This document shows positions 1 through 7,398 of a DNA stretch of 64,000 nt, one piece after another (the first letter of the stretch is position 1; the number at the start of each line of letters is the position of its first letter). Below the pieces are notes generated by a model. It was not told the DNA's origin, did no database searches, and saw only the letters and a program-made list of their open reading frames with translations. The stretch is from Streptomyces armeniacus (GTDB lineage Bacteria; Actinomycetota; Actinomycetes; Streptomycetales; Streptomycetaceae). A program made the position numbers and the translations under genes. The DNA is taken from the NCBI RefSeq assembly GCF_003355155.1, contig NZ_CP031320.1, positions 5,633,367 to 5,697,366 of the forward strand. The letters run 5' to 3'.

Positions 1-2522
1 GCCACCGGCGCGGCGCGCAGCAGCGCGTGGCTCTCCCACGTCTGGGACCAGCGGCGGTAGTACGCGGCGTACGAGGCCAGGGTGCGCACCAGCGGGCCGG
101 ACTTGCCCTCCGGGCGCAGGTCCGCGTCGACGAGCAGCGGCGGGTCGGAGGCGGGCAGCTGGAGCAGCCGGCGGATCTCGTTGGCGACGGTGTACGCGGC
201 CTTGGCCGCGTCCTCCTCGCTCACGCCCGGTCGCGGCTCGTGTACGAACAGCACGTCCGCGTCCGAGCCGTAGCCCAGCTCGTGGCCGCCGAACCGGCCC
301 ATGCCGATGACGGCGAAGCGGGTGGGCAGTTCGTCGCCCCACTGGTCGCGTACGGCGGCGCGGAGGGCGCCGGCGAGGGTGGCGGCGTTGATGTCGGAGA
401 GCGCGCCGCCGAGCCGGTCGACGGCCGGCGCGGGATCCTCCGGCACGGGGCTGTCCTCGGTGCCGTACGCGCCGATGATGTCCGCGGCGGCCGTACGGAA
501 CAGCTCCCGCCGCCGTACTCCGCGGGCCGCCGTGACGGCCTGCTCCGGGCCGTCCGCGCGGCCGACCGCAGCCAGGATCTCCTGGGTCAGCGCTCTGCGC
601 CCGCGCGGCTGGAGTTCGTGCGCGGCGGCGAGCAGGGCGACCGCCTCGGGGGCCCGCAGCAGCAGGTCGGGGGCGAGCCGGCCGGCGGACAGGACGCGCG
701 CCAGGTTCTCCGCCGCGACGCCCTCGTCGCGCAGCAGCCGCAGATACCAGGGGGTCTTGCCGAGCGCGTCGGACACCTTGCGGAAGTTGAGCAGCCCGGC
801 GTCCGGGTCGGCCGAGTCCGCGAACCAGCCCAGCAGCACCGGCAGCAGCGTCCGCTGGATCGCGGCCTTCCGGCTCACGCCGCTGGCCAGCGCCTCCAGA
901 TGGCGCAGCGCGGCGCCCGGGTCGGCGTAACCCAGCGCCTCCAGGCGCTGCTTGGCGGCCTTCGCGGACAACCGGATCTCGCCGGGGGCGAGTTGGGCGA
1001 CGGCGTCGAGCAGCGGGCGGTAGAACAGCTTCTCGTGCAGCCGCCGTACGGAGGAGGCGTGCCGCTTCCACGCCTTGTGCAGCTCCGAGAGGGGCTCCGT
1101 GCGGAAGCCCAGCGAGCGGGCCAGCCGCCGCTGGTCCGCCTCGTCCTCGGGCATCAGATGCGTGCGGCGCAGCTTGTACAGCTGGATGCGGTGCTCCATG
1201 GTGCGCAGGAAGCGGTACGACGCGTCGAGCGCGGCGGCGTCCTGGCGGCCGACGTAGCCGCCGGCGGCGAGCGCGTCCAGCGCGGCGAGGGTGGTGGGGC
1301 TGCGCAGCGTGGCGTCGGACCGGCCGTGCACCAACTGGAGCAGCTGCACGGCGAATTCGACGTCGCGCAGCCCGCCGGGCCCGAGCTTCAGCTCGCGTTC
1401 CATGTGCGCGACGGGGATGTTCTCCACCACGCGGCGGCGCATCTGCTGCACGTCGGTGACGAAGTTCTCGCGCTCGGACGCCTGCCACACCAGCGGCGCC
1501 ACGGCGTTCACGTACGCGGCGCCGAGCGCCTCGTCCCCGGCGACCGGCCGCGCCTTGAGCAGCGCCTGGAACTCCCAGGTCTTGGCCCACCGCTGGTAGT
1601 ACGCGAGATGGCTGCTGAGGGTGCGTACGAGCGGCCCGTTCCGGCCCTCGGGGCGGAGGTTGGCGTCCACGGGCCAGATGGTGCCCTCGGCGGTGGTGTC
1701 CGAGCAGATCCGCATCATGCGGGAGGCGATGCGGGTGGCGGCCCGTACGGCCTCGCCCTCCGGGGTGCCGTTGTCGGCCGGTTCACCGACGAAGATGACG
1801 TCCACGTCGGAGACGTAGTTCAGCTCGTGGCCGCCGCACTTGCCCATCGCGACGACGGCGAGCCGGCAGGCGGCGGCGTCCTCCGGCGCCTCGGCGCGCG
1901 CCAGGGCGAGGGCGGCGCGCAGGGTGGCGGTGGCCAGATCGGCGAGTTCGGCGGCGGTCTCGGCCAGACCTGTCGTACCGCACACGTCGCGGGCGGCGAT
2001 GGACAGCAGGCAGCGGCGGTAGGCGGCGCGCAGCTCGTCGGGGCCGGCGATCCCGTCGAGCGCGGCGACGAACTCCTCGACGCCCGGGTGCAGATCGGCC
2101 GCCTCGTACGTGACCAGCGCCTGCCAGTCGGCGGGGTGGCGGGCGAGGTGGTCGCCGAGCGCCTCGGACGCGCCGAGCACGCCGAGCAGCCGGTCACGCA
2201 GCGGCTTGGCGGTGAGCAGCGTGTCCAGCAGGGCCTGCGCGCCGTCGGTCGCTGTGCCCGTGCCATTCGCGGTCCCGGCGCCGTTCACCGGCCTCTCGTC
2301 CGCCTGCTCTGCCGCGAGCGCCTCCACCAGCCGCACGAGGCCGAACAGCGCCAGGTCGGGGTCGGCAGTCGCGGCCAGCGCGTCCAGAATGAGCGTGTCG
2401 TCCCGTACGGGCTCCAGGCCCGGTGTGTCCAGCAGCCCCACGGCGTCCGCCGGTTGCTGGAACCCGCGCCGCAGGAGCTGCCCGAACCTGCTGTCCCGTC
2501 GCCCGCCCTGCGCCACGTTCAC
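1..2522 (-). CDS. glnE: Glutamine synthetase adenylyltransferase/deadenylylase GlnE, 3' end outside window
   Basis: Bifunctional enzyme that adds AMP to, and removes it from, the regulatory tyrosine of GSI glutamine synthetase according to nitrogen status. About 840 residues are visible. Both nucleotidyltransferase domains show their hallmark: MGKCGGHELNY with a following SDVDVIF near residue 222 (deadenylylase half) and GMGRFGGHELGY with SDADVLF near residue 740 (transferase half). The family is about 1000 residues, so the last 150 or so lie beyond position 1. Two starts are possible, GTG 2522 and GTG 2516; the GGAAAGGG sequence upstream is better spaced for 2516. The frame is open throughout. 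Transcription runs away from the divergent-looking MerR gene, which lies 116 bp upstream on the same strand. Confidence 0.95.
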   Translation of the reverse strand, partial: MNVAQGGRRDSRFGQLLRRGFQQPADAVGLLDTPGLEPVRDDTLILDALAATADPDLALFGLVRLVEALAAEQADERPVNGAGTANGTGTATDGAQALLDTLLTAKPLRDRLLGVLGASEALGDHLARHPADWQALVTYEAADLHPGVEEFVAALDGIAGPDELRAAYRRCLLSIAARDVCGTTGLAETAAELADLATATLRAALALARAEAPEDAAACRLAVVAMGKCGGHELNYVSDVDVIFVGEPADNGTPEGEAVRAATRIASRMMRICSDTTAEGTIWPVDANLRPEGRNGPLVRTLSSHLAYYQRWAKTWEFQALLKARPVAGDEALGAAYVNAVAPLVWQASERENFVTDVQQMRRRVVENIPVAHMERELKLGPGGLRDVEFAVQLLQLVHGRSDATLRSPTTLAALDALAAGGYVGRQDAAALDASYRFLRTMEHRIQLYKLRRTHLMPEDEADQRRLARSLGFRTEPLSELHKAWKRHASSVRRLHEKLFYRPLLDAVAQLAPGEIRLSAKAAKQRLEALGYADPGAALRHLEALASGVSRKAAIQRTLLPVLLGWFADSADPDAGLLNFRKVSDALGKTPWYLRLLRDEGVAAENLARVLSAGRLAPDLLLRAPEAVALLAAAHELQPRGRRALTQEILAAVGRADGPEQAVTAARGVRRRELFRTAAADIIGAYGTEDSPVPEDPAPAVDRLGGALSDINAATLAGALRAAVRDQWGDELPTRFAVIGMGRFGGHELGYGSDADVLFVHEPRPGVSEEDAAKAAYTVANEIRRLLQLPASDPPLLVDADLRPEGKSGPLVRTLASYAAYYRRWSQTWESHALLRAAPV

Positions 2523-2638
2523 GCCCTTTCCCGCTGTGCACCGGGCGCCTCGCGCACGCCTCCCGGCTGGTCCGTACTCCGCTCGCCGCCCATCATCACC
2601 GCGGCGGCCGCCTCACGTCGACCGGCTCGCCCGCCGCC

Positions 2639-3049
2639 TCAGCGGCACGCGCCCTCGGCCGCGAGGGGCCGTGCACCGCCCTCCGGGGCGCAGTGCCCGC
2701 CCGCCTCGTGGACGCAGGTGGACGCGCTGATGATGGTGTCGAGCCGGTCCCGGGTCGCGGCCAGATCGCTGATCTGCCGGTCGATACGGTCCCGTTCGGC
2801 CGTCAGCCGCCCCAGCAGCTCCGGTGTCACCTCGCCGGTGACGACGCACGGCAGGATGCCCAGGATCGTCTTGCTGGACAGGCCGGCGGCGTACAGCTGC
2901 TGGATCATCCGGACCCGGTCGACCGCGTACTCCGCGTAGTGCCGCTGCCCGCCGGGGCTGCGTTCGGAGCCGAGCAGTTGCTGGTCCTCGTAGTACCGCA
3001 GGGACCGCACGCTCACGCCGGTCCTGGCGGCCAGTTCGCCGATGCGCAC
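2639..3049 (-). CDS. MerR-family transcriptional regulator
   Basis: 136-residue one-component regulator. Residues 1-70 form the MerR winged helix (starts VRIGELAARTGVSVRSLRYY, then the recognition wing around SPGGQRHY), followed by a dimerisation coiled coil with many Arg, Asp and Leu residues (about 80-115). There is one Cys in the effector region (SASTCVHE), too few for a classic metal thiolate site, so the effector is unknown. The GTG at 3049 is chosen because it is the standard family N-terminus; the frame is open further upstream but that part is noncoding-like and overlaps the operator. It is divergent from the Old Yellow Enzyme gene and shares a 142-bp intergenic region with it that carries a perfect MerR-style operator, so it most likely controls that enzyme. 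Confidence 0.92.
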   Translation of the reverse strand: MRIGELAARTGVSVRSLRYYEDQQLLGSERSPGGQRHYAEYAVDRVRMIQQLYAAGLSSKTILGILPCVVTGEVTPELLGRLTAERDRIDRQISDLAATRDRLDTIISASTCVHEAGGHCAPEGGARPLAAEGACR

Positions 3050-3101
3050 CGCTCTCCACCCCTCGCTCTGTCCCCGGTCGCTGTGACCTGCGCGACAACG
3101 C

Positions 3102-3133
3102 TTGCCCCTGACATCAGTGTCAGGTTTTAGCGT
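3102..3133 (+). promoter_or_regulatory. MerR-type operator within an over-long promoter
   Basis: A perfect inverted repeat, CCTGACATCAGTGTCAGG at 3107-3124 (7-bp arms, 4-bp centre), lies between a -35-like TTGCCC (3102-3107) and a -10-like TAGCGT (3128-3133). The spacer is 19-20 bp, the arrangement MerR proteins use to untwist and activate a promoter. It faces the Old Yellow Enzyme gene at 3192. Operator call is strong; the exact hexamers are inferred. Confidence 0.7.
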
Positions 3134-3191
3134 AGCCGATGAACGGCCGCGCGGCCCCCGCAGCACTGACGCAAACCGAGGAGCGAACGCC

Positions 3192-4277
3192 ATGACCAGT
3201 CTGTTCGACAGCCACCGGCTCGGCGCCCTGCGGCTGCCCAACCGGGTCGTGATGGCCCCGATGTCCCGGGCCCGCGCGACCGCGGACGGCATGCCGACCG
3301 CCTCGCAGGCGACGTACTACGCCCAGCGGGCCACCGCCGGGCTCATCGTCAGCGAGGGCGTGCAGCCGAGCCTCCAGGGCCAGTCCAACCCGTACACGCC
3401 GGGCCTGCACAGCGCCGCGCAGGCCGCCGCGTGGCTGCCGGTGACCGACGCGGTGCACGCCAACGGCGGCCGCATCTTCGCCCAGCTCATGCACGGGGGA
3501 CGGGTCGGGCACCCCGAGGTCGCGGGGTACGTGCCGGTCGCGCCGTCCGCGGTACGGCTCGACGCCGAACTGTTCACCGGGCCCAGGGGGTTGCTGCCCG
3601 CGCCCGAGCCGCGCGCCCTGTCGACGCGCGAAGCCGCGGGCGAGGCACGGGTGTTCGGCGACGCCGCGCGGTACGCGGTCGACGCCGGGTTCGACGGCGT
3701 GGAGCTGCACGGCGCGAACGGCTACCTCATCCAGCAGTTCCTGTCGTCCAACGTCAACCGGCGCACCGACGCCTACGGCGGCTCCGTCACCGGCCGCATC
3801 CGGTTCGCCGTCGAGGCGGCGGAGGCGGCCGTGGACGCCGTCGGCGCCGACCGCGTCGGCATCCGGCTCTCCCCCGGCGGCCGGGTCTGGGACACGGCGG
3901 AGGACGACGTCCCGGAGCTGTACGCGGCGCTGCTCGACGCTCTCGCCGGGCTGGGCCTCGCGTACGTGCACGTGCTCGTCGCCACCGACGAGGACCTGCT
4001 GCTCGCGCTCCGCAAGGCGTGGCCGCACACGTTCATCGCCAACCCGGGCGGCCAGATCGGCCCGAAGCCGACCACGCGGGCAGACGCCGAGCACTGGCTC
4101 GGCCAGGGCGCGGACCTGGTCAGCTTCGGCCGCGCCTACCTCGCCAATCCGGATCTGGTCGAACGCCTGCGGACCGGGGCGCCGTTGAGCGAGGCCGACC
4201 GGGACACCTGGTACCAGGGCGGCGACACCGGCTACCTGGACTATCCCGCCTACGTGCACCGGCCCGCCGCGGCCTGA
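3192..4277 (+). CDS. Old Yellow Enzyme family NAD(P)H:flavin oxidoreductase (alkene reductase)
   Basis: 361-residue FMN TIM-barrel enzyme of the OYE family, expected to reduce electron-poor C=C bonds using NAD(P)H in the cytoplasm. Visible signatures are the N-terminal barrel strand VMAPMSR (about residue 19), the FMN-binding QLMHGGRVGHP (about 96-106), the substrate-anion pair in HGANGYL (His and Asn about 173-176), RLSPGG and the C-terminal phosphate-binding SFGRAYLANPDLV (about 312). Length matches bacterial NemA/YqjM relatives. Start ATG 3192 follows GAGGAGCG. It is divergent from the MerR gene and downstream of its operator, so it is probably induced by an electrophile or oxidant sensed by that regulator; the inducer cannot be read from sequence. 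The gene ends 28 bp from convergent glnA2. Confidence 0.93.
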   Translation: MTSLFDSHRLGALRLPNRVVMAPMSRARATADGMPTASQATYYAQRATAGLIVSEGVQPSLQGQSNPYTPGLHSAAQAAAWLPVTDAVHANGGRIFAQLMHGGRVGHPEVAGYVPVAPSAVRLDAELFTGPRGLLPAPEPRALSTREAAGEARVFGDAARYAVDAGFDGVELHGANGYLIQQFLSSNVNRRTDAYGGSVTGRIRFAVEAAEAAVDAVGADRVGIRLSPGGRVWDTAEDDVPELYAALLDALAGLGLAYVHVLVATDEDLLLALRKAWPHTFIANPGGQIGPKPTTRADAEHWLGQGADLVSFGRAYLANPDLVERLRTGAPLSEADRDTWYQGGDTGYLDYPAYVHRPAAA

Positions 4278-4305
4278 CCGCGAACGGGGCCGGCCCGCGT
4301 ACGGC

Positions 4306-5667
4306 TTACAGCACCGGCAGCGACTTGCGCAGCTCGTACGTGGTGACCTGGGAGCGGTACTCCTCCCACTCCTGCTTCTTGTTGCGCAGGAAGAAGTCGA
4401 AGACGTGCTCGCCCAGGGTCTCGGCGACCAGCTCGCTGCGCTCCATCAGCGTGATGGCCTCGCCGAGGTTCTGCGGCAGCGGCTCGATGCCCATGGCGCG
4501 GCGCTCGGAGTCGGACAGCGCCCACACGTCGTCGTCGGCGCCCGCCGGCAGCTCGTAGCCCTTCTCGATGCCCTTGAGCCCGGCGGCCAGCAGCACCGCG
4601 TACGCGAGATACGGGTTGGCCCCCGAGTCCAGCGAGCGGACCTCGATCCGGGTGGAGCCGGTCTTGCCCGGCTTGTACATCGGGACGCGGATCAGCGCGG
4701 AACGGTTGTTGTGGCCCCAGCAGATGTACGAGGGCGACTCGCCGCCCTCGCCGGCCGTCCGCTGCGATCCGCCCCAGATCCGCTTGTACGAGTTCACCCA
4801 CTGGTTGGTGACGGCGGAGATCTCGCCCGCGTGCCGCAGCAGGCCGGCGATGAAGGAGCGGCCGACCTTCGACAGCTGGTACTCGGAGCCCGACTCGTAG
4901 AAGGCGTTCCGGTCGCCCTCGAACAGCGACAGATGGGTGTGCATGCCGGAGCCGGGGTACTCCGAGAACGGCTTCGGCATGAACGTCGCCTGCACGCCCT
5001 GCTCCAGCGCGACCTGCTTCATGACGAGCCGGAAGGTCATGATGTTGTCGGCGGTGGACAGCGCGTCGGCGTACCGCAGATCGATCTCCTGCTGCCCCGG
5101 TGCGCCCTCGTGGTGCGAGAACTCCACGGAGATGCCCATCGACTCCAGCATGGTGATCGCCTGCCGCCGGAAGTCCTGCCCGACGTGCTGCGGGGTGTGG
5201 TCGAAGTAGCCGGAGGAGTCGGCCGGGGTGGGCCGGGAGCCGTCCACCGGCTTGTCCTTGAGCAGGAAGAACTCGATCTCGGGATGGGTGTAGAAGGTGA
5301 ACCCGAGGTCGGAGGTCTTGGCGAGGGTGCGCTTGAGCACGTAGCGCGGATCGGCGTACGACGCGGAGAGGTCCGGCATCAGGATGTCGCAGAACATCCG
5401 CGCGGTGCCGGGCGCCTCCGCGCGCCAGGGCAGGATCTGGAACGTGCCCGGGTCGGGCTTGGCGATCATGTCCGACTCGTAGACGCGGGCGAAGCCCTCG
5501 ATCGCGGAGCCGTCGAAGCCGATGCCCTCGTCGAACGCCTGCTCAAGCTCGGCGGGCGCGACGGCGACGGACTTCAGAAAGCCGAGGACATCGGTGAACC
5601 AGAGCCGGACGAACCGGATGTCGCGCTCCTCGAGCGTGCGGAGCACGAATTCCTGCTGCTTATCCAT
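4306..5667 (-). CDS. glnA2: GlnA2-type glutamine synthetase-like ligase
   Basis: 453-residue member of the GSI fold. The N-terminal beta-grasp includes the FDGSAIEGF loop, and the catalytic domain shows HPEIEFF, EFSHHEGAPGQQEIDLRYADAL, GSGMHTHLSLF, NSYKRI and the ATP/glutamate-binding GSTRIEVRS. It matches Streptomyces GlnA2 rather than the housekeeping GlnA: the tyrosine that GlnE adenylylates in GSI-beta enzymes (motif NLYDLP-like) is replaced by Trp382 in DDDVWAL. In Streptomyces GlnA2 is reported to be a gamma-glutamylpolyamine synthetase for polyamine use rather than a true glutamine synthetase; that function is taken from the family. Start ATG 5667 (MDKQQEF) is preferred to ATG 5676, which overlaps the GAGGA ribosome binding site. 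Confidence 0.93.
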   Translation of the reverse strand: MDKQQEFVLRTLEERDIRFVRLWFTDVLGFLKSVAVAPAELEQAFDEGIGFDGSAIEGFARVYESDMIAKPDPGTFQILPWRAEAPGTARMFCDILMPDLSASYADPRYVLKRTLAKTSDLGFTFYTHPEIEFFLLKDKPVDGSRPTPADSSGYFDHTPQHVGQDFRRQAITMLESMGISVEFSHHEGAPGQQEIDLRYADALSTADNIMTFRLVMKQVALEQGVQATFMPKPFSEYPGSGMHTHLSLFEGDRNAFYESGSEYQLSKVGRSFIAGLLRHAGEISAVTNQWVNSYKRIWGGSQRTAGEGGESPSYICWGHNNRSALIRVPMYKPGKTGSTRIEVRSLDSGANPYLAYAVLLAAGLKGIEKGYELPAGADDDVWALSDSERRAMGIEPLPQNLGEAITLMERSELVAETLGEHVFDFFLRNKKQEWEEYRSQVTTYELRKSLPVL

Positions 5668-5825
5668 ATCCACCATCCTCGCTGGTCAAGCCGCCCGTTG
5701 CGACGCCTCGGCACACGTCGGACACGTCGGGGCACTCGACCATCCCACCACACGTTTTCCGGAGTGTTACGGCCCCGCGCCCGTAGCGGCCCGCGCACGC
5801 CGACCGTACGCGCCCCCGTGCCGGC

Positions 5826-6848
5826 CTAGTCCAGCCGGTCCGCCTTCGTGAGGGCGGCCGCCAGGCGCTCGACCACGGGCGCCCAGCCGCGGTAGCTGCA
5901 CCGCTCCTCCATCGCCCAGGGGACGGTCTGCCCGGCCTTCACGGCGGGGAGCCCGGCCCAGACCGGCTTCTTGGCCAGGTCGTCCGGGGTGAGCGCCTGC
6001 GAGCGGTTGTCCAGCATCAGCAGGTCGGCGTGGTACTTGTCGGCGTTCTCCCAGCTGAGGAACTCCCAGAAGCCCCACTTGTCGCTCTTCTTGCCCTCGA
6101 CGAACTCGACGCCGAGGTCCTTGAAGTAGTGCAGGTCGACATACGAGTCGGGGACGGCCACGTACATCTGCTCGGCGTCGCCGGTCATGGCCAGCACCTT
6201 CAGGCCGCCCTTCGCCTTCGCCGCGTCCCGCAGCGTCTGCTCGGCCTTGCGGAACCGGGCCTTGGCGGCGGTGGCCTTCTCCGCCTTCAGGTCGGCGCCG
6301 AGTGAGGCGGCCAGCTCCTCGTACCTCTCGAGGGGGTCGAGCAGGGAGGTGCGCGCGAAGCTGATGCCGAGGGTGGGCGCGAGACGGCTGATCTTCTTGC
6401 TGGACTCGGGCGGCACGAACCACAGGTCGGGCGACGGGAACATGTTGCTGACGAGCAGGTCGGGGCGGAGCTCCGCGTACTTCTCGATGTTGAAGTCGCC
6501 GAACGCCGTGCCGAGGCTGGTGAGTTCGGCGGTCTCGAGGTCGCCCGCCTGCGGGTTGGGCTTGCCGTTCAACGGCTCGCTCGGGCCGAAGATGCCGACG
6601 CACTCGACGCCGTAGTCGTACAGCGCGGCGGCCGAGCTGACGAACGCGACGATGCGTTCCGGCCGTTGGCCGGCCTTCAGCTTCTTGCCTCGGTCGTCGG
6701 TGAACTTCCAGGGGCCGGAGTCGGCGCCCTTCGCGCCGGAGCCGCCGTCGTCGCCGCCGCAGGCCGTGAGGAGGGCGCCGAGCCCGAGGGCGCCGCCGGT
6801 GGCGAGCAGTCCGCGCCGGGACAGGGGTGTGCTGGGAAGGGAGTTCAA
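5826..6848 (-). CDS. Siderophore-binding lipoprotein of an iron ABC transporter
   Basis: 340-residue periplasmic-binding-protein type III fold (FepB/FecB/BtuF group) that should capture a ferri-siderophore outside the membrane. The N-terminus has a twin-arginine-like SRRGLLATGG segment and a lipobox LLTAC with lipidated Cys30, followed by a short acidic/Gly linker. Conserved elements include RPERIVAFVSSAAALYDYG, the RPDLLVSNM strand and the C-terminal WAPVVERLAAAL helix. No permease or ATPase gene is next to it, so it must work with a transporter encoded elsewhere. A near-consensus iron box sits 43 bp upstream, implying DmdR1/DtxR repression by iron. A 158-bp gap separates it from glnA2. Confidence 0.92.
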   Translation of the reverse strand: MNSLPSTPLSRRGLLATGGALGLGALLTACGGDDGGSGAKGADSGPWKFTDDRGKKLKAGQRPERIVAFVSSAAALYDYGVECVGIFGPSEPLNGKPNPQAGDLETAELTSLGTAFGDFNIEKYAELRPDLLVSNMFPSPDLWFVPPESSKKISRLAPTLGISFARTSLLDPLERYEELAASLGADLKAEKATAAKARFRKAEQTLRDAAKAKGGLKVLAMTGDAEQMYVAVPDSYVDLHYFKDLGVEFVEGKKSDKWGFWEFLSWENADKYHADLLMLDNRSQALTPDDLAKKPVWAGLPAVKAGQTVPWAMEERCSYRGWAPVVERLAAALTKADRLD

Positions 6849-6890
6849 CGCCGGAGCTCTCTCTCGGTACGGGTGGGGGGCGCATCTCGT

Positions 6891-6909
6891 TTAGGTAAGG
6901 CTAACCTCA
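6891..6909 (-). promoter_or_regulatory. Iron box (DmdR1/IdeR/DtxR operator)
   Basis: TTAGGTAAGGCTAACCTCA at this position matches 17 of 19 bases of the actinobacterial iron-box consensus TTAGGTTAGGCTAACCTAA. It ends 43 bp before the lipoprotein start at 6848 and would overlap its promoter. The divergent carrier-protein gene begins 213 bp away on the other side, so control of that gene is less likely. Confidence 0.85.
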
Positions 6910-7061
6910 TCCGGATGCCGGCGGGTAGTGGCCTGAAGTCGCCCCTTCCCCGGCCGCCGCGGGACGGCGCGACAAGGCGCGGCACTGCACGGCTCGGCAC
7001 TGCGCAGAGCCCGTACGGAACGCCCGGCCTGCCCGGATAGGCCCGCTCTAGGGCGCCTTAA

Positions 7062-7102
7062 GCGGAAGTCGAGACCCTGAGCCGCCCTGGCCAGACTTCC
7101 GC
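7062..7102 (+). promoter_or_regulatory. Leader hairpin just before the carrier-protein ribosome binding site
   Basis: Perfect 9-bp inverted repeat GCGGAAGTC (7062-7070) and GACTTCCGC (7094-7102) with a 23-nt loop. It ends 6 nt before the GGAGGAG Shine-Dalgarno at 7109. It could be an operator, an mRNA hairpin modulating translation, or a terminator of upstream transcription; nothing decides between these. Confidence 0.45.
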
Positions 7103-7121
7103 AGCACCGGAGGAGCGCAAA

Positions 7122-7388
7122 GTGAACGCTCAGGAGAACACGGCGAAGCTCGTGTCGTTCATCCAGGAGAACCTGCTCACCGAGGACACGGACCTCGTGA
7201 TCGACGAGGCGACCCCGCTCATGGAGCTGGGCATCCTCAACTCCCTGAAGACGGCGATCCTGCTCAACTACATCAACCACGGGCTCGGGCTCACGGTCCC
7301 CCCGGAGCGGCTCAGCGCGGCCAACTTCCAGACACCGCGCACCATCGCCGCGATGATCGACGATCTCGCGGCCGCCGCGAAGAGCTGA
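7122..7388 (+). CDS. Free-standing acyl/peptidyl carrier protein
   Basis: 88-residue four-helix carrier protein. The phosphopantetheine attachment site is Ser41 in ELGILNSLKT, where the usual Asp before Ser is Asn. Hydrophobic spacing before and after fits a PCP or D-alanyl-carrier-like subtype rather than fatty-acid AcpP, which normally has DSLD. GTG 7122 follows GGAGGAG with ideal spacing. It lies 10 bp upstream of the halogenase-like flavoenzyme, so the two are an operon and the carrier probably presents the flavoenzyme's substrate. No adenylation domain, ketosynthase, transferase or phosphopantetheinyl transferase is in the window, so loading must happen in trans. Confidence 0.85.
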   Translation: MNAQENTAKLVSFIQENLLTEDTDLVIDEATPLMELGILNSLKTAILLNYINHGLGLTVPPERLSAANFQTPRTIAAMIDDLAAAAKS

Positions 7389-7398
7389 CGGAGGAATC

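Noticed and set aside
27..2939. A 970-codon open frame on the + strand
   Set aside because: It lies antisense to glnE, is Arg/Gly/Val-rich without domains, and the minus strand encodes clear GlnE motifs.
3120..4259. A 379-codon frame antisense to the Old Yellow Enzyme
   Set aside because: It is a high-GC shadow; the + strand has all OYE motifs and a good ribosome binding site.
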